From Phycisphaerae bacterium (GTDB lineage: Bacteria > Planctomycetota > Phycisphaerae > Sedimentisphaerales > Anaerohalosphaeraceae): DNA of 5,766 nucleotides. Positions 1 to 4,862 of the stretch are shown here, one piece after another. The stretch lies in NCBI GenBank assembly GCA_007121565.1, contig SKKI01000243.1, positions 1 through 5,766 of the forward strand, given 5' to 3'. Position numbers and translations under genes: made by a program. Position 1 is the first letter of the stretch. Every line of letters begins with the position of its first letter. The notes under the pieces were generated by a model. That model saw only the letters and a list, made by a program, of their open reading frames with translations, searched no databases and was not told where the DNA came from.

Positions 1-2
1 CC

Positions 3-962
3 GAGGTGGTCAATGGCGAAGTGCATCTGACCACTGAAAGCCGCAAGTGGTTTTTGATGACCAAAAATGAGTTTGCCAATTTCATTTTTGAAGTGGACGT
101 CAAGATGCCGCCGAATGCGGGCAATTCCGGTTTCCAGTTCCGCAGCCAGATGGCGAAAAACCGTGTATGGGGCTATCAGGCCGAGGTGGACCCGTCCGCA
201 CGGGCCTGGTCGGGCGGCTTGTTTGACGAGGGGCGGCGAAGGTGGTTTATCTCGCCCAATCGCGATCACGCTCCCTCGCCGCAGGCCCGCGATGCGTCCA
301 TTGCCGAGTTTCGCGCACGTGCCGGCGACGCATTCAAGCAGGGTCAATGGAACCGGTATCGTATCGAATGTATCGGGTCGCACATTCGGATTTTTGTCAA
401 CGGCGTCCTGACCACCGACATCCACGATGAGATGGATTTGACCGGGCATATCGGTCTTCAGCATCACGGTGAGCGGGACCTGGTGTATAAATTCCGCAAC
501 ATCCGTATCAAGGACCTCGGCCCCGGCGGGGCGCTGTACTACCCGCACCGCGAAGATGCTGAACCGCCGAGGATTCCGCCCAAGATGCAGGGGCATATAT
601 ATGAGGCCGAAGATGCGCCGGTGATGCGCCAGGCACGCGTGTCCAATCGCTTTGACGGCTACCAGGGCACCGGATTTGTTGAGCTGCACGCCGATTCGGG
701 CAGCTATCTGGAATGGGACAATGTGCTGGCTGACGAGGCCGGAGAGTTTACCCTGACCTTCCGCTATGCCGCAGTCGAAAACAGCCCCTGTGATCTGTAC
801 ATCAACGGCCAAAACGTCGGTCGCATTGCCTTTGCGGCGACCGAAAGCTGGGACAACTGGAAAACAGTGGATAAAAAGGTGACATTCACCTCAGGCAGCA
901 ATGCCGTCCGCGTGGTCGCCGTCGGCCGCGGCCCGAATCTGGATGCTCTGGCGGTTAATTAA
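3..962 (+). CDS. DUF1080 (3-keto-disaccharide hydrolase-like) protein with C-terminal CBM6/35-like module, 5' truncated
   Basis: The frame is open through the left edge, so the true start and any signal peptide lie outside; the GTG at 6 is probably internal. Numbered from that GTG, residues 1 to about 172 form a DUF1080 beta-sandwich: a GNSGFQFRS segment (39-47), GYQAEVD (56-62), QWNRYRIECIGSHIRIFVNG (114-133) and a final GHIGLQHHG...FRNIRIKDL (147-171). A proline-containing linker follows (about 176-197). Residues 198-318 read as a carbohydrate-binding module: it opens with YEAEDA, has a GTGFVEL strand, LYINGQNVG (264-272), W282/W285, and ends GPNLDALAVN. DUF1080 proteins are usually exported glycan-degrading proteins, and some cleave 3-keto-glycosides; the added module would tether this one to polysaccharide. 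The catalytic residues cannot be assigned by eye. The next gene, 186 bases downstream, encodes another secreted protein often found near DUF1080 genes. Family call is firm, substrate unknown. Confidence 0.88.
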   Translation, partial: EVVNGEVHLTTESRKWFLMTKNEFANFIFEVDVKMPPNAGNSGFQFRSQMAKNRVWGYQAEVDPSARAWSGGLFDEGRRRWFISPNRDHAPSPQARDASIAEFRARAGDAFKQGQWNRYRIECIGSHIRIFVNGVLTTDIHDEMDLTGHIGLQHHGERDLVYKFRNIRIKDLGPGGALYYPHREDAEPPRIPPKMQGHIYEAEDAPVMRQARVSNRFDGYQGTGFVELHADSGSYLEWDNVLADEAGEFTLTFRYAAVENSPCDLYINGQNVGRIAFAATESWDNWKTVDKKVTFTSGSNAVRVVAVGRGPNLDALAVN

Positions 963-989
963 GTCGCAGAGGAATGTGTGTTTGCAGCC

Positions 990-1029
990 CGGCCATCTTG
1001 GCCGTGTTCACGGGGTTCCAAGCCCGTGA
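990..1029 (+). other. Two small adjacent hairpins downstream of the DUF1080 gene
   Basis: CGGCCA at 990-995 pairs with TGGCCG at 999-1004 around a 3-base loop. TCACGGG at 1008-1014 pairs with CCCGTGA at 1023-1029 around 8 bases. Neither has a following T-run, so they are not standard intrinsic terminators. They could stabilise the 3' end of the upstream mRNA or form part of a structured leader for the next gene. The pairing is seen directly; the function is inferred. Confidence 0.4.
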
Positions 1030-1071
1030 TTCGTTAAGTGTCATACGAAAAGAGCGGACTGCACAGCAGCA

Positions 1072-1101
1072 TGGTCCTGAAGCAGAGGTGCTTCAGGACC
1101 A
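1072..1101 (+). other. Perfect 13-bp inverted repeat (strong hairpin) in the leader of the PmoA-like gene
   Basis: Bases 1072-1084 (TGGTCCTGAAGCA) are the exact reverse complement of 1089-1101, leaving a four-base GAGG loop. There is no T-tract after it, so it is not a canonical Rho-independent terminator. It sits 47 bases before the ATG of the PmoA-like gene. It could be an mRNA-processing or stability element between two co-transcribed genes, a Rho-related or attenuator structure, or, as DNA, an operator. The repeat itself is certain; the role is open. Confidence 0.6.
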
Positions 1102-1148
1102 GTTGTGCGGCAGAGCCATCAATGGTTAAGTGAAGAAAGGAATGTAAG

Positions 1149-2384
1149 ATGTTTAAGCAAAAATCATGGGTTCAACCGTTTCTGTGGATTGCGGCGGCAG
1201 CGGTTTTATCCGTTTGTGCCTCAACGGTGCGCGCCGCAGCGCTGACGGTGCCGGTTGCCGTTGAAACGGATCAGGCGATGGGCAGGCATGTTCCTGTTGG
1301 TACATCCATTGACTTGCCCGAGCAATTGCGGGGAGTCGATCCCGAGCGGATTTTAGTCACCCTCCGAGCGGCCGATGCGTCCGAACAGAGCACTGCCGGT
1401 CAGGTTGTACCGGCTGCCGACGGCGGGTACGAGCTCTGGTGGATCGTCGAGGATGCCGCCGAGGCCCCAAGCCGGTGGCAGGCGGCGTTTTCAATCGGTC
1501 AGGTATCGGCGAATGAGCGGTTTTCGTGGGCCGGCAAGCCGGGCGATTACCTGGATTTACTGTATAAGGGCCGCCCGGTGACGCGGTATATGTACGCCTC
1601 GGACACCTCGAGCGAGCAACGCGCCTTCGAGACCTTCAAGGTCTTCCACCATGTGTTTGATGAAACGGGCCGCAACTTTATCACCAACGGCCCCGGTGGG
1701 CGGTTTCCACATCATCGCGGCATTTACTACGGGTTTAATCATCTGCACTATGACGGTGATCAGCGCGACGACTGGTGGCATATGCGCGACGGTGTGCGGC
1801 AGGAACATTATCAATTTGAAAAGACGATCGCCGGACCGGTGCTGGCCCGTTCGACCGCGGTGATTCACTGGAATGACGCCGCCGGCGAGCCGGTCGTGAT
1901 TGAGCGGCGGACGCTGACGGCGTTTGCCCAGCCGCTGCCGACGATTGCGCTGCTGGACTTTGAGTCGGAGCTGACCCCGGCCCGCTCGGATATCCGCCTG
2001 GCCGGCGATCCGGAGCACGCCGGTGTGCAGTATCGGGCATGCAATTATGTGTTTGAAGAAACCAAAGACCGGACGATCTATGTCTTTGACGATCCGGATG
2101 CCAATGCTCACCGGGATCGGGATATGCCCTGGGCGGCGATGCGGTATTTCATGCGGCTTGATCGCCCGTACACCGTCCAGCAGATGGATCATCCGACCAA
2201 TCCGCGGGAGACTCGGTTCTCGGCGTACCGCGATTACGGGCGGTTTGGTGCGTTTTTTGTGACGGATGTGGCCGAAAATGAGTCCCTGACGGTGCGTTAC
2301 CGGTTCTGGATCGCCAATACAGGCATGCCGGACCGTCAGGACCTGCGGCAGCACTGGAATGCCTTTGTCCACGGCGGCAACTGA
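1149..2384 (+). CDS. Secreted PmoA-like protein (DUF6807 family)
   Basis: This 411-residue protein starts at an ATG preceded by AAGGA (1137-1141) with seven bases of spacing. Residues 1-29 form a signal peptide: KQK, a hydrophobic stretch FLWIAAAAVLSVCAS, and a likely cleavage after VRA. An N-terminal beta-rich section (about 31-130) leads into the DUF6807 domain from about 135: GDYLDLLYKGRPVTRYMY, FKVFHHVFDETG (163-174), the family's most recognisable piece GGRFPHHRGIYYGFN (183-197), and DDWWH (207-211). The end carries FRYxD-like strands (SAYRDYGRFGAFFVTD) and VRYRFWIAN (382-390). The family name 'methane oxygenase PmoA' is a mislabel: nothing here indicates a membrane methane monooxygenase. 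Members occur in planctomycete and Bacteroidota glycan-use loci. The clustered His/Asp/Trp residues suggest a sugar or metal site, which is inference. It may be co-transcribed with the upstream gene and is followed by its own terminator. Confidence 0.85.
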   Translation: MFKQKSWVQPFLWIAAAAVLSVCASTVRAAALTVPVAVETDQAMGRHVPVGTSIDLPEQLRGVDPERILVTLRAADASEQSTAGQVVPAADGGYELWWIVEDAAEAPSRWQAAFSIGQVSANERFSWAGKPGDYLDLLYKGRPVTRYMYASDTSSEQRAFETFKVFHHVFDETGRNFITNGPGGRFPHHRGIYYGFNHLHYDGDQRDDWWHMRDGVRQEHYQFEKTIAGPVLARSTAVIHWNDAAGEPVVIERRTLTAFAQPLPTIALLDFESELTPARSDIRLAGDPEHAGVQYRACNYVFEETKDRTIYVFDDPDANAHRDRDMPWAAMRYFMRLDRPYTVQQMDHPTNPRETRFSAYRDYGRFGAFFVTDVAENESLTVRYRFWIANTGMPDRQDLRQHWNAFVHGGN

Positions 2385-2427
2385 TCAGAGAGGCTTTTGG
2401 GCCGATTACTGTTTTCAAAAAGGGTAT

Positions 2428-2468
2428 GACGGCGGTGCGTTTGCCATGTGTCAGCGCACCGCTGTTTT
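2428..2468 (+). terminator. Intrinsic terminator of the PmoA-like gene
   Basis: GCGGTGCG at 2432-2439 pairs exactly with CGCACCGC at 2455-2462. The stem continues outward through G-U (2431/2463), C-G (2430/2464), A-U (2429/2465) and G-U (2428/2466) pairs. The loop is 15 bases and a TTTT run occupies 2465-2468. It lies 44 bases after the stop codon at 2382-2384. The long loop and short T-run make it moderate in strength. Confidence 0.55.
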
Positions 2469-2532
2469 GCGCTGAAAGAGGGCTCAAGGTCGGTTTTTGT
2501 CCGATTTTCAGAGATGGGTGGGAGTAGAAAAT

Positions 2533-2572
2533 AAAAAAGGAAGGTTAGCCGTGGCGTTGTAACCTTCCTTTT
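2533..2572 (-). terminator. Strong, possibly bidirectional terminator between convergent genes
   Basis: AAAAGGAAGGTTA at 2535-2547 is perfectly complementary to TAACCTTCCTTTT at 2560-2572, giving a 13-bp stem with a 12-base loop. Read on the minus strand the stem ends in a run of six T (2538 down to 2533), 18 bases after the stop of the lysine-rich gene. Read on the plus strand it also ends in TTTT, so it could back up the terminator of the PmoA-like gene. Confidence 0.8.
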
Positions 2573-2589
2573 CGAGACTTTTACAAGTC

Positions 2590-2787
2590 TTACTTTTTCT
2601 TCTTGGTTGCTTTTTTTGCAGCCTTTTTGGTTTTCTTTTTTGCTGTTTTCTTCTTTGTCGTTTTCTTTGCAGCTTTCTTCTTTGTAGCTTTCTTGGCTGT
2701 CGCCTTCTTTGCCGTCTTCTTCTTTGCTACCTTTTTCTTTGTTGTTTTCTTTTTGGCTTTCTTTGCTGCGGCTTTTTTCTTTGCCAT
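2590..2787 (-). CDS. Lysine-rich histone H1-like small basic protein
   Basis: The protein has 65 residues and uses only five amino acids: by my count 37 Lys, 16 Ala, 10 Thr, one Val and the initiator Met. Runs of KK or KKK alternate with A/T pairs (KKKTTKKKVAKKKTAKK). There is no acidic or aromatic residue and no conventional fold is expected. This resembles the tails of bacterial histone H1-like and AlgP/HctB-type proteins, which bind DNA non-specifically and compact the nucleoid; polyphosphate or RNA binding is an alternative. I place the start at the ATG at 2787 because an almost ideal ribosome site precedes it. The frame extends to an earlier ATG at 2889, but that extension has ordinary composition and runs across the -10 element. 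It is a single-gene unit with its own promoter and terminator, and probably highly expressed. Role in DNA compaction is inference from composition. Confidence 0.82.
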   Translation of the reverse strand: MAKKKAAAKKAKKKTTKKKVAKKKTAKKATAKKATKKKAAKKTTKKKTAKKKTKKAAKKATKKKK

Positions 2788-2794
2788 ACGGTTG

Positions 2795-2803
2795 TCACCT
2801 CCC
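2795..2803 (-). promoter_or_regulatory. Near-perfect Shine-Dalgarno site fixing the start of the lysine-rich gene
   Basis: On the minus strand the sequence reads GGGAGGTGA, complementary to the 3' end of 16S rRNA over GGAGGTGA, with seven bases before the ATG at 2787. It is much stronger than the ribosome sites of the other genes here and decides the start in favour of the 65-residue form. Confidence 0.85.
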
Positions 2804-2856
2804 TTCGTCGATTCTCTAAAGTTATTGTTCATATCATTCATTACCTGTTTGGTTTT

Positions 2857-2862
2857 ATTATA
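2857..2862 (-). promoter_or_regulatory. Sigma-70-type -10 element for the lysine-rich gene
   Basis: The minus strand reads TATAAT here, an exact -10 consensus, placing transcription start near 2850 and giving a leader of about 63 bases. No good -35 lies at 16-18 bases; a TTGACG lies only nine bases upstream of the -10, too close to act as a -35 for it. Confidence 0.55.
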
Positions 2863-3241
2863 CACAAATATCGTCAAAATCCAGAACAAACCTTCATAAA
2901 TTTTTTGATTTTAAGGGACTTACGCGCTTTGCAGTAGGGCTGCGGCGGTATGCATAGCGGCATTGATCGCATGTATCAAACGCTGCGATGTGCGTTTGCG
3001 TGTGATCGGCCAAAAATAGAAAATGGCTTCGACAGGGCGTTAGAGTTAAAAATATTGGAGTTTTTGCATATTTCAAAAAAGACCCGTGAAATGAAGGGCG
3101 TCGGGATGGAAATGTTCTTGCTGACGTTGTTGACAGGTTGCGGCCGGGGATAAAAAAAATCAAAAAATTTTTCAATTTCTTAAAAATTTTCTTGTTGAGG
3201 CTTGTTTTTTTGTCACAATTCAACATGTTTCGAGGATAACG

Positions 3242-3865
3242 ATGACAGATTCGATACAAAAAATCATTCTTTTTGGCGGGTCGTTTGACCCGATTCACAA
3301 GGGTCATTTGACGGTTGCGGAGTTTGCCTTCGATCAACTTGACGGCGACCGTTTGTTTTTTATCCCCGCGCGGCGCAGTCCCCATAAGTCCGAAGGGCCC
3401 TTTGCCTCCGGTCAGGCGCGACTGACGATGATTCGTCTGGCGATAGCGGGGCGCGATCGCTTTGAGACCAGCGACTGTGAACTGCGGCGCCCGCCGCCGA
3501 GCTACACGCTGGATACGGTTCGCCATTTTCGGCAGGTCTTTGGTTCGTCGGCCGAGTTTTTCTGGCTGGTCGGCGCCGATGCGGCCAACGACTTGGGCCG
3601 TTGGTATCATATCGACGAGCTGTTGGATGCGTGTCGATTATGCATTATGCATCGCGGCGGGATGCCGTCGCCCCGGCTGGATCATTTGATCAAACCGCTT
3701 GGAGCCCAGCGGGTGGCACAGCTTGAGCGGCATATGCTGGCCACCCCCCGCATCGAGGCCGACAGCACCGCGATTCGCGCCCGACTGGCCGCCGGCCAAC
3801 CCGTCGACGACCTGCTGCCAGCGGCGGTGCTGGATTACATCCAACGCGAAAGATTGTATGCGTAA
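3242..3865 (+). CDS. nadD: Nicotinate-nucleotide adenylyltransferase
   Basis: NadD transfers AMP from ATP to nicotinate mononucleotide, forming deamido-NAD in the cytoplasm, a late step of NAD synthesis. The 207-residue length is normal. The nucleotidyltransferase signature GGSFDPIHKGH is at residues 12-22, with the HxGH histidines at 19 and 22. SYTLDTVRHF (87-96) is the family's (S/T)YTxDT segment. LVGADAANDLGRWYHIDELL (109-128) is the substrate-recognition stretch containing D113 and W121. EADSTAIRARL (172-182) is the C-terminal ST-x-IR motif. The ATG at 3242 has GAGGA five bases upstream. In many bacteria nadD sits with obg, rsfS or proA; here it stands alone between a histone-like gene and a repressor, 68 bases before the latter, with no clear terminator after it. 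Confidence 0.96.
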   Translation: MTDSIQKIILFGGSFDPIHKGHLTVAEFAFDQLDGDRLFFIPARRSPHKSEGPFASGQARLTMIRLAIAGRDRFETSDCELRRPPPSYTLDTVRHFRQVFGSSAEFFWLVGADAANDLGRWYHIDELLDACRLCIMHRGGMPSPRLDHLIKPLGAQRVAQLERHMLATPRIEADSTAIRARLAAGQPVDDLLPAAVLDYIQRERLYA

Positions 3866-3874
3866 AGCTATGAT

Positions 3875-3892
3875 ATTCATAATTTATTGAAT
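3875..3892. promoter_or_regulatory. Possible operator half-sites upstream of the S24 repressor
   Basis: ATTCA at 3875-3879 and TGAAT at 3888-3892 form an inverted repeat with eight bases between, 18 bases in all. It ends five bases before the -35 of the repressor gene. Its size suits a dimeric helix-turn-helix repressor, but AT-rich DNA produces such repeats by chance. Confidence 0.25.
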
Positions 3893-3897
3893 TTTTG

Positions 3898-3926
3898 TTG
3901 GTATTTGTTTGATAAATATTTATAAT
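3898..3926 (+). promoter_or_regulatory. Sigma-70-type promoter of the S24 repressor, predicted leaderless
   Basis: TTGGTA at 3898-3903 matches four of six bases of the -35 consensus. A spacer of exactly 17 bases follows, then TATAAT at 3921-3926, a perfect -10. Initiation seven or eight bases beyond the -10 falls on 3933 or 3934, the latter being the A of the ATG. No Shine-Dalgarno sequence occurs between the -10 and the ATG, or in the 20 bases before it. Confidence 0.7.
3912..3923. promoter_or_regulatory. 12-bp perfect palindrome over the -10 box, candidate autoregulatory operator
   Basis: ATAAATATTTAT is its own reverse complement and overlaps the first three bases of the -10 element at 3921-3926. 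A repressor dimer bound here would block RNA polymerase, fitting negative autoregulation. All-A/T palindromes arise easily by chance, so this is a candidate only. Confidence 0.35.
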
Positions 3927-3933
3927 AGCTTTT

Positions 3934-4710
3934 ATGTCTCTTGGTCATCTAATTCGTAAACGTCGGGAGCAGTTGAATCTCACGCTGGACGAGGTCGCCG
4001 CGGCAACCGGGTTCTCGAAACCCTATTTATCGACCGTGGAGACCGGAAAAGTCAAGAATCCGCCGAGTGATCGGCTCCTCTCGCGACTTGAAGAGGTTCT
4101 GCAGTTTGACTCGGGCGTGCTTCAGCACACGGCGCATATTGAGCGGATTCCGGCTGACATACGCCGGGAATACGACACGCTGGATGCCCAAAAACGTCAT
4201 TATCGCAAGATTCTCAACGACATCATTGAGCATACGCTGGAGCCGTCGCGGCTGGGGGAGGTATTGGCCGAGTATGAGCTGGATGTGGGTGCCGGCAGTC
4301 AGGGCAAACGCGACGGGCGCTGGGTGCCGGTGATTAACAAGGTCGCGGCGGGATATCCGGCCCAGTTCAGCGATCTTGGCTACCCGGCGGGGTTCGCAGA
4401 TGATTATGTCCGCTGTCCGGACATCCACGACCCCAACGCCTTTGCGGTGCGGGTGGTCGGCGATTCGATGGAGCCGAAGTTTCGCCAGGGGGATATCGTG
4501 GTCTTCTCGCCGGCTGCCGAGGTCCACAACGGCGACGACTGCTTTGTGCGGTTTTCGATGCCGCACGAGACCACCTTCAAGCGGGTCTTTTTCGAGTCCG
4601 ACGAGCGCATTCGCCTCCAGCCCCGCAATACCGACTATCCGCCTTCCTTTGTCGAAGGCCGGCGGGTCAACGGGATGTACCGGGCGGCGATTCACTTCCA
4701 GACGCTGTAA
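3934..4710 (+). CDS. XRE-family repressor with S24 (LexA/CI-type) self-cleaving peptidase domain
   Basis: The 258-residue protein begins with an XRE helix-turn-helix: LGHLIRKRREQLNLTLDEVAAATGFSKPYLSTVETG lies at 3-38, with the recognition helix about 28-36. A basic extension VKNPPSDRLLSRLEEVL follows. A charged, probably helical linker (about 66-115) joins it to the S24 domain. The Ala-Gly scissile bond of this family is visible as KVAAGYP (A139-G140). The nucleophile is S178 in VVGDSMEP, and the general base is K217 in TTFKRVF, 39 residues later. All parts needed for RecA-stimulated autocleavage are therefore present. LexA proper has a winged helix and is about 200 residues, so this is CI-like in architecture. 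It could be a prophage-type repressor or the host's damage-response regulator; no phage genes are visible nearby. The ATG is the first in frame after the promoter and has no ribosome site, consistent with leaderless translation. Confidence 0.9.
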   Translation: MSLGHLIRKRREQLNLTLDEVAAATGFSKPYLSTVETGKVKNPPSDRLLSRLEEVLQFDSGVLQHTAHIERIPADIRREYDTLDAQKRHYRKILNDIIEHTLEPSRLGEVLAEYELDVGAGSQGKRDGRWVPVINKVAAGYPAQFSDLGYPAGFADDYVRCPDIHDPNAFAVRVVGDSMEPKFRQGDIVVFSPAAEVHNGDDCFVRFSMPHETTFKRVFFESDERIRLQPRNTDYPPSFVEGRRVNGMYRAAIHFQTL

Positions 4711-4770
4711 GCCCTCTATTTTCGCGTCGTCAGGGCAGATTCTGCAGGCCTTGAATATTCTCATTTTTCG

Positions 4771-4799
4771 CTGGAATCGCGGGGCAAAACGGCTATAAT
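4771..4799 (+). promoter_or_regulatory. Promoter of the OstA-like gene
   Basis: TATAAT at 4794-4799 is a perfect -10. At 17 bases upstream, CTGGAA (4771-4776) is a weak -35 with three of six matches. Start of transcription would be near 4806, giving a leader of about 57 bases. It lies in the 152-base gap after the repressor gene, so the next gene need not depend on read-through. Confidence 0.5.
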
Positions 4800-4825
4800 C
4801 GCACCGATTTTGCAATGTGAGCTAA

Positions 4826-4856
4826 ATTTCAGGATTTTAACGCCCGGATTTCAGGA
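4826..4856 (+). repeat. Direct repeat ATTTCAGGA in the leader, second copy carrying the ribosome site
   Basis: ATTTCAGGA occurs at 4826-4834 and again at 4848-4856, 22 bases apart, each followed by a T-rich stretch. AGGA of the second copy is six bases before the ATG at 4863 and serves as its Shine-Dalgarno site. The first copy could be a decoy or standby ribosome site, or both could be a protein-binding pair about two helical turns apart. Confidence 0.4.
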
Positions 4857-4862
4857 ATTTTT

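Larger units (their letters stand above)
2788..3241. other. Gene-free spacer between the lysine-rich gene and nadD
   Basis: No convincing gene is present. The leftmost part is the promoter and leader of the lysine-rich gene. About 2941-3000 carries small overlapping inverted repeats: CAAACGC (2977-2983) with GCGTTTG (2992-2998), TTGAT (2963-2967) with ATCAA (2975-2979), and ATCGCA (2966-2971) with TGCGAT (2984-2989). Only one of these pairings could form at a time. About 3150-3215 is an A/T-tract zone just upstream of nadD. A TTGACA at 3130-3135 could be a -35, but no good -10 follows at the right distance. A 67-codon open frame at 2950-3153 has no ribosome site and no recognisable content. 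nadD itself is preceded by GAGGA at 3232-3236. Confidence 0.5.

Noticed and set aside
1008..1029. Possible tRNA T-arm (GGGGTTCCAAGCCC)
   Set aside because: The stem is 7 bp with an 8-base loop and not in T-arm register. No acceptor, D-arm or anticodon arm can be built around it.
1557..2372. 271-codon minus-strand frame
   Set aside because: It is antisense to the PmoA-like gene, arising from strong third-position GC bias. The His/Arg/Pro-rich product is typical of a shadow frame.
2863..2877. TTGACG as the -35 for the lysine-rich gene
   Set aside because: It lies only nine bases from the TATAAT, too close for a sigma-70-type promoter.
2788..2889. N-terminal extension of the lysine-rich protein to an upstream ATG
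   Set aside because: The extension spans the TATAAT -10, has unrelated composition, and the strong Shine-Dalgarno site sits just before the internal ATG at 2787.
2603..2899. 98-codon plus-strand frame with long Phe/Val/Ala runs, looking like a membrane protein
   Set aside because: It is the mirror of the lysine-rich gene: AAA/AAG codons read backwards give Phe and Leu-type codons. It has no ribosome site, while the minus strand has a near-perfect one.
2950..3153. 67-codon plus-strand frame upstream of nadD
   Set aside because: It has no Shine-Dalgarno site and no recognisable content. A Cys near its end gives a lipoprotein-like look, but it is far from the N-terminus and so meaningless.
3130..3156. 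TTGACA plus TAAAAA as a promoter for nadD
   Set aside because: The spacing is only 15 bases and the -10 is a homopolymer stretch with poor match, so I could not support it as a feature.
2894..3610. 238-codon minus-strand frame running from the spacer into nadD
   Set aside because: Half of it is antisense to nadD, whose motifs are unambiguous, and the translation shows no recognisable family.
4711..4736. Terminator for the repressor gene (GCCCT/AGGGC)
   Set aside because: It has only a five-base stem with a 16-base loop and no T-run.
4027..4815. 262-codon minus-strand frame
   Set aside because: It is antisense to the XRE-S24 repressor, whose catalytic and DNA-binding motifs are clear.
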